Assembly (NCBI GenBank): GCA_947525975.1 | Contig: CANNVE010000016.1 | Span: 1 to 62,975, forward strand | Source: an uncultured Muribaculaceae bacterium | GTDB taxonomy: Bacteria > Bacteroidota > Bacteroidia > Bacteroidales > Muribaculaceae | Direction: 5' to 3' | Length of the DNA stretch: 62,975 nt | Shown: positions 26,720 through 35,900 of the stretch, piece after piece | Numbering within the stretch: position 1 is the stretch's first letter | How the letters are laid out: each line of letters opens with the position of its first letter | Program-made: the position numbers and the translations under genes | Notes under the pieces: generated by a model | Databases searched by the model: none | The model's input: only the letters and a program-made list of their open reading frames with translations | Told to the model about the DNA's origin: nothing

Positions 26720-27226
26720 TCACACCTTGTATTTATATCCCTCGATCTTGGCGAGTTCTTCGTTCGCCTTCACAATCTTGCCTGCCAGCCCCTTCTTGTA
26801 GGCATCGAGGCGTTCGGCCAAAGCCTCATCTGAAAGAGCCAGAATCTCGACAGCCATGACGGCGGCGTTCATGGCTCCGTTGACGCCCATTGTGGCTACG
26901 GGTATGCCCGGAGGCATCTGCACGATCGACAGCAGGGCATCCATACCGTCGAGACTCGAATTGATGGGCACGCCAATGACGGGTACAGTGGTCTGGGCGG
27001 CTATCACGCCCGGCAAAGCGGCTGCCATGCCTGCGGCTGCTATGATCACCTTTATGCCTCTGGAGCGCGCTCCAGTGGCGAATGCCTCCACCTCGGCGGG
27101 GGTGCGGTGGGCGCTGAGTGCGTTCATCTCAAAAGGCACTTCCATGCTTTCAAGATAGTCGGCGGCTTTCTTTAGGACGGGCAGGTCAGAGGTGCTGCCC
27201 ATGATGATGCTAACGATTGGGGTCAT
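26720..27226 (-). CDS. purE: N5-carboxyaminoimidazole ribonucleotide mutase
   Basis: The 168-residue protein has the PurE start IIMGSTSDLPVLKKAADYL, the SAHRTP motif, AAGMAAALPGVIA and GVPI near residue 90. Class I PurE interconverts N5-CAIR and CAIR in purine synthesis, with the catalytic His in SAHRTP. The stop codon touches the ispG start, indicating cotranscription of purE-ispG. Confidence 0.96.
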   Translation of the reverse strand: MTPIVSIIMGSTSDLPVLKKAADYLESMEVPFEMNALSAHRTPAEVEAFATGARSRGIKVIIAAAGMAAALPGVIAAQTTVPVIGVPINSSLDGMDALLSIVQMPPGIPVATMGVNGAMNAAVMAVEILALSDEALAERLDAYKKGLAGKIVKANEELAKIEGYKYKV

Positions 27227-27277
27227 GGGGTGTAGGGTATTATCGTATATTAAATTGTCAATCTGTGTGAAACCAAA

Positions 27278-27982
27278 TCAGACGTAAAGGAATATCGACT
27301 CCACGGCAGCGCCGAGAAGCAGGCCGGCATAGACTTGCCAAGGCGTGTGGCGGCCAAGATAGAGGCGAGCTGACCCGACAGCGCCGGCTATCAGCACAAC
27401 CCCTGTGATCCAAGGCATCATCCACACCACGGCCAAGCCTTTTACGGCTATAAACAAGACCATGGCGCAGAGGCCGCCCATCACCATGCCGTGGGCGCTG
27501 ATTTTCCAGAATAAGTTGATGACGAATGCCATTACCGTAGAGGCGCATGCCCCGGCATAGAACATGGCAAGCCAATGAGGGGCGCGTATATGCGTCATGA
27601 ACAGGTACACGCCCAGATAGCACAAGGCTGTCACCAGGAAAGGCACTCCCCTCTCCCTGCGGTGGCTTATGGACGAATCAGAGACTTTGCCCGCGCGCAT
27701 CATGAAGATGATGACGGCCAACGGAGCCGCCGCTGTAAGCAGGAACACTATCAGCGACACCAGGAAGCGCGTGCGCTCGGGCAGGATAGCCAGATGCGTG
27801 ATCCATAGAGCCATGGCGCACGCATACGTAGGCACAAGCAACGGCGAGAACACGCCCGAAAGCAGGAGCGAGAGAGTGTTGACCGCTCCTGCCGGACCGT
27901 GGCCCGGATGCTTGAGCGGGTCATCGCCTCCCTGACACGCAGCCTGCATGTTATTTTCGTGCAAATCTTCTTGCATAATCAT
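27278..27982 (-). CDS. PAP2-like integral membrane protein, atypical active site
   Basis: A polytopic protein with about six membrane helices. Its KISAHGMVMGG and SARLYLGRHTPWQVYAG segments resemble the second and third PAP2-phosphatase motifs (PSGH and SR-x5-H-x3-D), but PSG is replaced by ISA and the terminal Asp by Gln. Activity is therefore doubtful. The start is uncertain: ATG 27982 or 27976 are preferred over a TTG at 28006 that overlaps the rpoN stop. It lies directly after rpoN. A role in lipid-phosphate or polyprenyl-phosphate handling is only inference. Confidence 0.65.
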   Translation of the reverse strand: MIMQEDLHENNMQAACQGGDDPLKHPGHGPAGAVNTLSLLLSGVFSPLLVPTYACAMALWITHLAILPERTRFLVSLIVFLLTAAAPLAVIIFMMRAGKVSDSSISHRRERGVPFLVTALCYLGVYLFMTHIRAPHWLAMFYAGACASTVMAFVINLFWKISAHGMVMGGLCAMVLFIAVKGLAVVWMMPWITGVVLIAGAVGSARLYLGRHTPWQVYAGLLLGAAVESIFLYV

Positions 27983-28002
27983 TAATTCAAGATCTAATAA
28001 TC

Positions 28003-29490
28003 TCAATCGCCTTTGCGCAGCCTTGCCACGGGCAGGCCGAGTTTCTCGCGATATTTGGTGATCGTGCGCCGGGCAAGTTTGTACCCCTTCTCCTCCAGCG
28101 CCTCAAGAATGGCCTGGTCTGAAAGCGGACGCTGCTTGTCTTCAGAGCCCACGATCCTGGAGATGGCATCCATCAGCTCATGCGACGACGCATCGGCATC
28201 TTCGGTAGGCGCCTCGCTGAAGAACATCTTCATCGGGTACACGCCCATGGCCGTGGCCAGATATTTGCCAGCCGTGCTGCGCGACACCACCGAAATGTCA
28301 AATCCGGTGTCGGAGGCTATGTCCTTGAGGATCAGCGGGCGCAATTGAGCCTGATCGCCCGATGCGAAGAAAGGCATCTGCCTGCGCACTATGGCCTCGG
28401 CCACAGTCAGCAGCGTATCTCCCCTCTGGCGCAGCGCTTCGATGAAGGCCGCCGCATCGTCGCGCTTAAGGCGTATGAAGGCCTGGGCCTCGCGCTCGCC
28501 CTTTGTGCGCGGCTTGTCGGCCACCTGATCGATGGCGAATGATCTCTCGAGCTGCAGCCTTGGCACCGAGCCTGCAAGCGACACGCTGACGCGACCATCG
28601 CCGAGGTCCTCCACTATCACATCAGGAGTGATATGCCCAGAGCGCATCACCGCCGGATTCATGGCCACCGCCGAGCCCGGCTTCGGATTGAGGGTGCGTA
28701 TCAGAGCCAGGGCCTTGCGCATCTCCTCGCGGTCGTCGAGCCCGAGCTGGGCCTGCATGCGGTCATAATGCTTCTTCGAAAGCATATCGAAGTAGTCAGC
28801 CACTATCTCCCTGGCTATGCGCAGGGTGAGGGTGAGCGGTCTGCGCCTCTGCAGCTGCAGCAGCAGGCAGTCGCGCAGGTCGACTGCGCCTACGCCCGCC
28901 GGGTCGAGGCTGCGCACTACGTCGAAAGCGCGCCGCATCTGCTCAGGGCCGGCATCAATCTCGCCGGCAATGGCAAGATCGTCGGCCATCGACTGCAGGC
29001 TGCGTGTGATGTAACCGTTCTCGTCGATATTGCCAATGATGTAGACTGCTATGCGGCGTATGTCGTCGGGAAGGTCGATCTGGCCAAGCTGGTCGGCCAG
29101 CATAGTGTAGAGATCCGGAGTGTCGGCCGCCACGCCCCAGTCAAAGGGCGATTGCTCCCCCTGGCTCGGCCTGTAGTAGTCGGCGGGATCATCGTCGGCA
29201 TCGCGGTCGTATGCTTCAGCCTGCCCAATGCTTTCGGGCGCTTCGGCATAGTCGTCAGCATCGGCATCGGGAGTCCCGGGGGCTTCATCAGCCCCTGCAT
29301 CGGCATAATCATCAGTGTCAGCGTCAGACGCATCGACAGCCTCCAAGGCCGGATTGTCATCGAGCTGCCTGCGCACCTCTTCCTCGACCTCGGGGGCTGT
29401 CATCTCAAGGAGCCTAACGAACTGCACCTGGCGCGGCGACAAGCGCTGCACCGTCTGCTGATGCTGATGTATGTTGATTGACTCCTTCAT
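28003..29490 (-). CDS. rpoN: RNA polymerase sigma-54 factor
   Basis: The 495-residue protein has a Gln-rich region I (INIHQHQQTVQRLSPRQVQ), a strongly acidic region II (about 50-105, many D, A and E), the core-binding domain, the helix-turn-helix with TGFDISVVSRSTAGKY, and the RpoN box ARRTITKYRE at 473-482 that contacts the -24 element. It needs an AAA+ activator; none is in the window. It follows asnS by 14 nt. Confidence 0.96.
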   Translation of the reverse strand: MKESINIHQHQQTVQRLSPRQVQFVRLLEMTAPEVEEEVRRQLDDNPALEAVDASDADTDDYADAGADEAPGTPDADADDYAEAPESIGQAEAYDRDADDDPADYYRPSQGEQSPFDWGVAADTPDLYTMLADQLGQIDLPDDIRRIAVYIIGNIDENGYITRSLQSMADDLAIAGEIDAGPEQMRRAFDVVRSLDPAGVGAVDLRDCLLLQLQRRRPLTLTLRIAREIVADYFDMLSKKHYDRMQAQLGLDDREEMRKALALIRTLNPKPGSAVAMNPAVMRSGHITPDVIVEDLGDGRVSVSLAGSVPRLQLERSFAIDQVADKPRTKGEREAQAFIRLKRDDAAAFIEALRQRGDTLLTVAEAIVRRQMPFFASGDQAQLRPLILKDIASDTGFDISVVSRSTAGKYLATAMGVYPMKMFFSEAPTEDADASSHELMDAISRIVGSEDKQRPLSDQAILEALEEKGYKLARRTITKYREKLGLPVARLRKGD

Positions 29491-29504
29491 GGATGCCTAT
29501 GGAA

Positions 29505-30893
29505 TCAGAACTCCGCGTTCTTCGGATAGCGGGGGAAGGGAATCACGTCGCGGATGTTGGCCATGCCGGTCACGAAAAGCACCAGACGCTCGAATCCGAG
29601 ACCGAAACCGCTATGGGGCACGGTGCCGAACTTGCGGGTGTCGAGATACCACCACATGTCCTTCATCGGGATGTTGAGCTCGTTGATGCGGCCCATGAGC
29701 TTGTCATAGTCAGCCTCACGCTCCGATCCGCCGATGATCTCGCCGATCTTCGGGAAAAGGACGTCCATGGCGCGCACGGTCTTGCCGTCGTCGTTAAGCT
29801 TCATGTAGAAAGCCTTGATTTCCTTGGGATAGTCGGTCAGGATCACAGGCTTCTTGAAATGCTCCTCCACGAGGTAGCGCTCATGCTCGCTCTGCAGATC
29901 GGTGCCCCAATGCACGGGGAATTCAAACTTCTTGCCTGACTCTTCGAGTATCTTCACGCCCTCGGTGTAGGGAAGGCGCACGAAATCATTGTGCAGCACA
30001 AACTCCAGGGTCTTGATCAGCTCCTTGTCATAGTGCTCGGCCAGGAACTCGATGTCTTCGCGCGAATGCTCAAGGGCGTATGAGATGCAGTATTTGATGA
30101 ACTCCTCGGCCAGATCCATGTTGTCGGCGATGTCATAGAAAGCCATCTCAGGCTCTATCATCCAGAATTCAGAAAGGTGGCGGGGGGTGTTACTGTTCTC
30201 TGCGCGGAAAGTGGGGCCGAAGGTGTAGATTTCGCCAAGGGCTGTGGCTCCGAGCTCGCCCTCGAGCTGGCCTGACACGGTGAGGGCTGTGGGCTTGCCG
30301 AAGAAGTCCTGGCTGTAGTCGACCTTGCCGTCTTCAGTGCGGGGAAGATTCTCGAGGTTGAGGGTGGTGACCTGGAACATAGCTCCTGCGCCCTCGCAGT
30401 CGCTCGCTGTGATCAGCGGGGTGTTGAGATAGAAGAAGCCTTTATCCTGGAAGAATTTGTGCACAGCGAAGGCCAGGGCCGAGCGCACGCGCAGCACAGC
30501 CGAGAAGGTGTTGGTGCGGGGGCGCAGATGAGCCTTCTCGCGCAGGAATTCAAGCGAGTGGCCCTTCTTCTGCAATGGATATTCTTCAGGGTCGGCGGTG
30601 CCGTAAACCTCAAATTCGGCTGCCTGCACCTCGCAGGTCTGTCCTTTGCCCTGCGACTCAACGAGCGTGCCGGTTACGCGCAGCGACGATCCGGTGGTGA
30701 TGAGCTTGAGGTCATCGTCGTTGAATTTCTGCATGTCAAACACGATCTGCAGATTGCGTATGGTGGAGCCGTCGTTGAGGGCCACAAACTGCACATACTT
30801 GTTGCCGCGCCTGCTGCGCACCCAACCCTTCACCTCTACCGCCTGACCTTCGGGCTTAAGGGCGTATATGTCTTTGATCTTTATCCTTTTCAT
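29505..30893 (-). CDS. asnS: Asparaginyl-tRNA synthetase
   Basis: The 462-residue class II synthetase has an N-terminal OB-fold ([21 protein letters not shown]), [21 protein letters not shown] as motif 2, and [15 protein letters not shown] as motif 3. The RHLSEFWM version and the length point to AsnS rather than AspS. It lies between rluB and rpoN on the same strand. Confidence 0.96.
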   Translation of the reverse strand: MKRIKIKDIYALKPEGQAVEVKGWVRSRRGNKYVQFVALNDGSTIRNLQIVFDMQKFNDDDLKLITTGSSLRVTGTLVESQGKGQTCEVQAAEFEVYGTADPEEYPLQKKGHSLEFLREKAHLRPRTNTFSAVLRVRSALAFAVHKFFQDKGFFYLNTPLITASDCEGAGAMFQVTTLNLENLPRTEDGKVDYSQDFFGKPTALTVSGQLEGELGATALGEIYTFGPTFRAENSNTPRHLSEFWMIEPEMAFYDIADNMDLAEEFIKYCISYALEHSREDIEFLAEHYDKELIKTLEFVLHNDFVRLPYTEGVKILEESGKKFEFPVHWGTDLQSEHERYLVEEHFKKPVILTDYPKEIKAFYMKLNDDGKTVRAMDVLFPKIGEIIGGSEREADYDKLMGRINELNIPMKDMWWYLDTRKFGTVPHSGFGLGFERLVLFVTGMANIRDVIPFPRYPKNAEF

Positions 30894-30905
30894 ATATGTG
30901 ATAAT

Positions 30906-30933
30906 TCAAGTTTCGGCCAAGGCCGAAACTTGA
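30906..30933 (-). terminator. Hairpin between rluB and asnS
   Basis: A perfect 13-bp inverted repeat (30906-30918 and 30921-30933) with only 2 nt between the arms. It can end the rluB transcript or act in the asnS leader. The minus strand shows no U-run after it. Confidence 0.5.
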
Positions 30934-30974
30934 GGTTTAAATGCCGCAAGGCGGCTGATTATAAATACGGTTGA

Positions 30975-32486
30975 CTATTCGAAGCTTCCCATCTTGAGGT
31001 AGTTGACCTCTTCCTGGGTGAGATAGCGCCAACGTCCGCGCGGGAGATTCTTCTTCGTGAGGCCGGCGAAGTACACGCGGTCGAGCTTGGTCACGTGATA
31101 TCCCAGCGATTCGAAGATGCGACGCACGATGCGGTTGCGGCCCGAGTGGATTTCGATTCCGGCCTGGTTGCGGTCGGTCTCGGTGGCGTAGCTGATGGCG
31201 TCGGCATGGATTTCGCCGTCTTCGAGCTCGATGCCGTCGGCTATGCGCTGCATGTCCTCCTCGGCGATGTCATGGTCAGTCCAGACGTGGTAAATCTTTT
31301 TCTTCGTGTATTTGGGGTGAGTGAGCTTCGAGGCGAGGTCTCCGTCGTTGGTGAGCAGGAGCACACCGGTGGTGTTGCGGTCGAGTCGGCCCACAGGGTA
31401 GATTCGCTCGGTGCAAGCGCCCTTGACGAGATCCATCACAGTGGTGCGGCCATTGGGGTCGTCGCTTGTGGTGACGCAGTCTTTGGGCTTGTTGAGCAGG
31501 ATGTAGCATTTCTTTTCGAGAGCCACTACCTTCTCGTCGTATTCCACCACATCGCTGTGCTTGATCTTCACGCCGAGCTCGGTGACTACCTCGCCATTTA
31601 CCTTGACGAGGCCCTGCTGGATGAATTCGTCAGCCTCGCGGCGCGAGCAGATTCCGGCATTGGCCATGAACTTGTTCAGGCGCACTGTCTCGTTAGGATC
31701 GGGTATCGGCAATTCATACTCTATGGCCTTGGGCCTGGGAGTGAAGCTCTTGCCCTTGCCGGGGAATATGCCCTGACGCTTGCCGTAGCCGCCCTGGCGC
31801 TGGCCGTAGGGGCGCTGCTGACCGCCGCGCTGATTTCCGCGCTGCTGGTAGCCGCCCTGACGCTGCTGGCCGTAGCCGCCCTGGCGGTTGTTGCTGCGGT
31901 ATCCGCCCTGGCGCTGCTGGCCGTAGCCGCCTTCAGAGCGCTGCTGATAGCCGCCTTCCTGACGCTGCTGGTATCCGCCGGCGTATCCGTTTTCGTCGGC
32001 CTGCTGGCCTGCGTTGTATTGGCGGTTGCCGTAGCCGCCCTGGCGATTGTTGCCATATCCGCCCTGGCGCTGCTGGTAGCCGCCCTGGCGGTTGTTGTAT
32101 CCATTATATCCGCCTTGGCGCTGCTGGTAGCCGCCCTGATGCTGCTGATAGCCGCCTTGGTAGCGGGGCTGCTGATGCTCTGCGCCTTCTGCGGCGGGAT
32201 TAGCGTCAGATCCTGCGCCTTCTGCCATCTGTTGCTGGCGCGCATAGTAAGGGCTGCGCGGGAATGAGCTCTGGCGCTGCTGGCCGTAGCCTCCCTGACG
32301 CTGCTGATAAGGCCTGCGCTGGTAGCCGTATTCCCCCTCCTGGCGCTCTGGAGCGCCGTTGTCAAATCGTGTCATCTGCTGATCCGCATCTCTGTTGACC
32401 GGACGCATTTGTCCGATTCTCGGCCTTTTAGGCTTCTTCTCGCCCGGCTGCTGAGCTGCCGTTGACATTGTGGTGTCGTTGTCCAT
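30975..32486 (-). CDS. RluB-type 23S rRNA pseudouridine synthase with long QGGY/R-rich N-terminal region
   Basis: The 503-residue protein has a catalytic half of usual RluB/RsuA build: an S4 RNA-binding domain from about residue 265 (VRLNKFMANAGICSRREADE) and the synthase domain with catalytic D369 in GRLDRNTTG. The first ~255 residues are a low-complexity tract of repeated GGYQQRQ/GGYGNNRQ units, rich in Gly, Tyr, Gln and Arg, like RGG-type disordered RNA-binding tails. The start is the ATG at 32486. A TAACTTTG box lies about 265 nt upstream, so the leader is long. The exact rRNA target is not shown by sequence. Confidence 0.9.
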   Translation of the reverse strand: MDNDTTMSTAAQQPGEKKPKRPRIGQMRPVNRDADQQMTRFDNGAPERQEGEYGYQRRPYQQRQGGYGQQRQSSFPRSPYYARQQQMAEGAGSDANPAAEGAEHQQPRYQGGYQQHQGGYQQRQGGYNGYNNRQGGYQQRQGGYGNNRQGGYGNRQYNAGQQADENGYAGGYQQRQEGGYQQRSEGGYGQQRQGGYRSNNRQGGYGQQRQGGYQQRGNQRGGQQRPYGQRQGGYGKRQGIFPGKGKSFTPRPKAIEYELPIPDPNETVRLNKFMANAGICSRREADEFIQQGLVKVNGEVVTELGVKIKHSDVVEYDEKVVALEKKCYILLNKPKDCVTTSDDPNGRTTVMDLVKGACTERIYPVGRLDRNTTGVLLLTNDGDLASKLTHPKYTKKKIYHVWTDHDIAEEDMQRIADGIELEDGEIHADAISYATETDRNQAGIEIHSGRNRIVRRIFESLGYHVTKLDRVYFAGLTKKNLPRGRWRYLTQEEVNYLKMGSFE

Positions 32487-32535
32487 AATTCTTTCTGGCT
32501 GTGTTGTAGAGTGTAAACTTACAAAATATTAATGT

Positions 32536-32580
32536 AAAAAAAACGAAGATGGTGGCATGCCTCCCGGCGGTGCCATGCAT
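32536..32580 (-). terminator. Possible attenuator or sRNA terminator upstream of rluB
   Basis: On the minus strand an imperfect hairpin (about 32580-32549; ATG/CAT and TGGCA/TGCCA stems with an internal loop) is followed by CTTCG and eight T residues (32543-32536), 49 nt before the rluB ATG. It lies inside the transcript expected from the box at 32751-32758. Confidence 0.45.
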
Positions 32581-32750
32581 TGATGCCTGTGGTTAGTGTT
32601 GCTCTTTCTGTTTTCTATTGTTATTAGAGTGGTTAATCTTGATATACCTTATCTATTATGTGATACTCACTTATAGTGAATCGTGAATGCGATTGCCTGA
32701 GTCACGCAGACTTTTAGGCACAATAATTCTTATCATGCTGTTTCTTGATG

Positions 32751-32758
32751 CAAAGTTA
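32751..32758 (-). promoter_or_regulatory. -7 box upstream of the rluB leader
   Basis: TAACTTTG on the minus strand matches TAnnTTTG. No clear TTTG is found 20 nt upstream. Transcription from here would give a leader of roughly 255 nt or a separate small RNA of about 205 nt. Confidence 0.5.
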
Positions 32759-32886
32759 AAGATTAAAATTTTCATTTCCTAAAAAATCCACCAAAAAATC
32801 AACAATTAAGTCTCGGATTATGCTCATTTAGCGCATCATTTTCAGCCGCGTCACCATCTGGCGCCCCGCATCAGCGTCGATAACAG

Positions 32887-32922
32887 AAAAAAAAGCGCAT
32901 CCCGGACTTTGCCGGAATGCGC
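32887..32922 (-). terminator. Rho-independent terminator of nifJ
   Basis: Stem 32895-32905 / 32912-32922 (11 bp with one mismatch) followed on the minus strand by eight T residues (32894-32887). It lies about 30 nt past the nifJ stop codon. Confidence 0.85.
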
Positions 32923-32952
32923 CTTCTCGATTATACAGTATGAGTGAGTTGC

Positions 32953-35900
32953 TTACTTGACTTCAGGATCCACGCCCCACTGCTGCTGGGCGAGGCGGCG
33001 ATAGTTGTTGTAGCGCCACATGGCGTTGGCCTTGGCGGCTGCGAAGAGCTCGTCGGCCTCGGCGGGATACTGCTTGTAGACAGATGCGTAGCGCACCTCG
33101 CCCTTGAGGAAGTCAGCGAACTTGTCCCAGTCAGGAGCCTTTGAGTCGAGGGTGAAGGGGTTCTTGCCATCGAGCTCGAGAGCGGGGTTGTAGCGCCAGA
33201 GGTGCCAGTATCCGCACTCTACGGCGCGCTTCTCCTCGGCCTGCGAGCGACCCATGCCTGCCTTGAGGCCGTGGTTGATACAGGGAGAGTATGCGATGAT
33301 GAGCGACGGACCATCATAAGCCTCAGCCTCGCGGATAGCCTTGAGGGTCTGGGCCATGTCGGCGCCCATAGCCACCTGAGCCACGTAGACGTAGCCGTAG
33401 GTAGAGGCGATCAGGCCGAGATCCTTCTTGCGGATGCGCTTGCCCGAAGCGGCAAACTTGGCGATCGCGCCTACGGGAGTAGCCTTCGATGACTGGCCGC
33501 CGGTGTTAGAGTAAACCTCGGTGTCGAGGACAAGGACGTTGACGTTCTTGTCAGATGCGAGCACGTGGTCGAGGCCGCCGAAGCCGATGTCGTATGCGGC
33601 GCCGTCGCCGGCGATGATCCACTGCGAGCGCTTGGCGATGAAGTTCTCGAGAGCGACGATGCCCTTGCAGATGTCGCAGTCGCAAGCCTTGCACAGAGGC
33701 ACGATCTTGTCGCATACCTCGCGGGTAGCGGCGTAGTCGTTGCGGTTTTCAAGCCACTTGGCTGCGAGAGCCTTGATTTCCTCGCTGCAGCAGTCGCAAG
33801 CCTGTGCCTTCGTGAAGAGGTCGGCAAGGCGCTCCTGCATCTTCTCGGTGGCGATCTTCATGCCAAGGCCGAATTCGGCGAAGTCCTCGAAGAGAGAGTT
33901 GGCCCATGCGGGTCCGCGGCCGTTCTCGTCCTTGCAGTAGGGAGTCGAGGGCACAGAGCCAGAGTAGATAGAAGAGCAGCCTGTAGCGTTGGCCACCATC
34001 TGGTGGTCGCCGAAGAGCTGGGTGACGAGCTTGACGTAGGGAGTCTCGCCGCAGCCCGAGCAAGCGCCCGAGAACTCGAAGAGAGGCTGGGCGAACTGGC
34101 TGTTCTTGACGTTGACCATCTTGTCTACGAGCGAAGCCTTTGACTTGACGTCCTTGCTGCAGTATTCCCAGTTGGCCTGGTATTTGAGCTCCTGCTCCAG
34201 GGGCTTCATGGCCAGAGCCTTGTTGCCCTTCTTGCCGGGGCATACGTCTACGCAGTTGCCGCAGCCGAGGCAGTCGAGCACATCGACAGCCTGGATGAAG
34301 CGCATGCCGGCCATTGTCTTGCCGATAGCGGGCAGCGAGTAGTCGTCGCCGAAGGGAGCCTTGGCCATCTCGTCGGCGTCAAGCACGAACGGACGGATCG
34401 AGGCGTGGGGGCAGACGTAGGCGCACATGTTGCACTGGATACAGTTCTGGGGATCCCATTCGGGCACGAAAGCCGCAACGCCGCGCTTCTCGTAGGCAGC
34501 GGTGCCCTGCTCCCATGTGCCGTCGGGGTTGTTGACGAATGCGCTCACCTTGAGCAGGTCGCCGTCCTGGGCGTTGATGGGGCGCACCACATCGTTGATG
34601 AATGCGGGGTCGTTGTTCTCCTTCACAGGCTCGTCAGCGAGCGAAGCCCATGCGGGATCTACGTCGAGCTTGTGGTATTCGCCGCCGCGGTCAACTGCGG
34701 CATAGTTCTTGTCAACGACATCCTGGCCCTTCTTGCCGTAGCTCTTCACGATGAATTTCTTCATCTGCTCGATGGCGAGGTCTACGGGAATCACGCCTGT
34801 GATGCGGAAGAATGCGCTCTGGAGGATGGTGTTGGTGCGGTTGCCCAGACCGATCTCCTGAGCTATCTTTGTTGCGTTGATGTAGTATATGGTGATGTTG
34901 TGCTCGGCAAAGTAGCGCTTAACCTTGTTGGGCAGGTTCTTGGCCAGCTCCTCACCCTCCCAGATGGTGTTGAGCAGGAATGTGCCGTTGTCGCGCAGAC
35001 CGCGGGTCACGTCGTACATGCGCAGGTATGCCTGCACGTGGCAAGCCACGAAGTTGGGGGTGTTCACCAGATAGGTCGAGCGGATGGGCTCGTCGCCGAA
35101 GCGCAGGTGAGAGCAGGTGAAGCCGCCCGACTTCTTAGAGTCGTATGCGAAATAAGCCTGGCAGTATTTGTTGGTGTTGTCGCCGATGATCTTCACCGAG
35201 TTCTTGTTAGCGCCCACAGTGCCGTCAGCGCCGAGGCCGAAGAATTTGGCTTCGTATGTAGAAGCGTGGCCGAGAGCCATCTCCTCGGGCAGGGGCAGCG
35301 ATGTGAAGGTAACGTCGTCGACGATGCCGATGGTGAAGTGGTCCTTAGGCATGGGAAGAGCGAGGTTCTCGTATACGCCGATGATCTGCGAGGGAGTGGT
35401 GTCCTTCGAAGCCAGGCCGTAGCGTCCGCCAACGATGATGGGGGCGTCCTCCTTGCCATAGAAGCAGTCCTTTACGTCGAGGTAGAGGGGCTCGCCGTTA
35501 GAGCCGGGCTCCTTGGTGCGGTCAAGCACGGCGATGCGCTTGGCGGTCTTGGGCACTGCTGCGAGGAAGTGCTTTGCCGAGAACGGACGGTAGAGGTGCA
35601 CAGCCACGAGACCCACCTTCTCGCCCTTGGCGCGGAGGAAGTCGATGGCTTCCTGTGCGGCCTGGGTGATTGAGCCCATGGCAATGATCACGCGCTCAGC
35701 CTCGGGATCGCCGTAGTAGTTGAAGAGGTGGTATTCGCGACCTGTGATCTTAGAGATCTCGGTCATGTACTGCTCCACGATCTCGGGAACAGCGTCATAA
35801 TATTTGTTGCAAGCCTCGCGGTGCTGGAAGAATACGTCGCCGTTCTCAGCCATGCCGCGCGCCACGGGATTCTCGGGGGTGAGGGCGCGGTTGCGGAAGT

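Larger units (their letters stand above)
32487..32952. other. Intergenic region between rluB and nifJ
   Basis: This 466-bp stretch contains the nifJ terminator (32887-32922), the -7 box at 32751-32758 and a hairpin plus U8 (32536-32580). No protein-coding frame is convincing. It may hold an untranslated leader or a small RNA. Confidence 0.6.

Noticed and set aside
31095-32267. 390-residue plus-strand frame opposite rluB, very hydrophobic
   Set aside because: The apparent membrane character (long A/L/V runs) is the complement of the GGYQQR repeat codons, not a gene.
31720-32400. Regular repeats that could be mistaken for a CRISPR or minisatellite array
   Set aside because: The repeats are codon-level and keep one reading frame (GGY/QQR units); they have no constant spacer length and lie inside a coding gene.
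34405-35673. 422-residue plus-strand frame opposite nifJ
   Set aside because: Antisense shadow; nifJ is full length with all cluster motifs.
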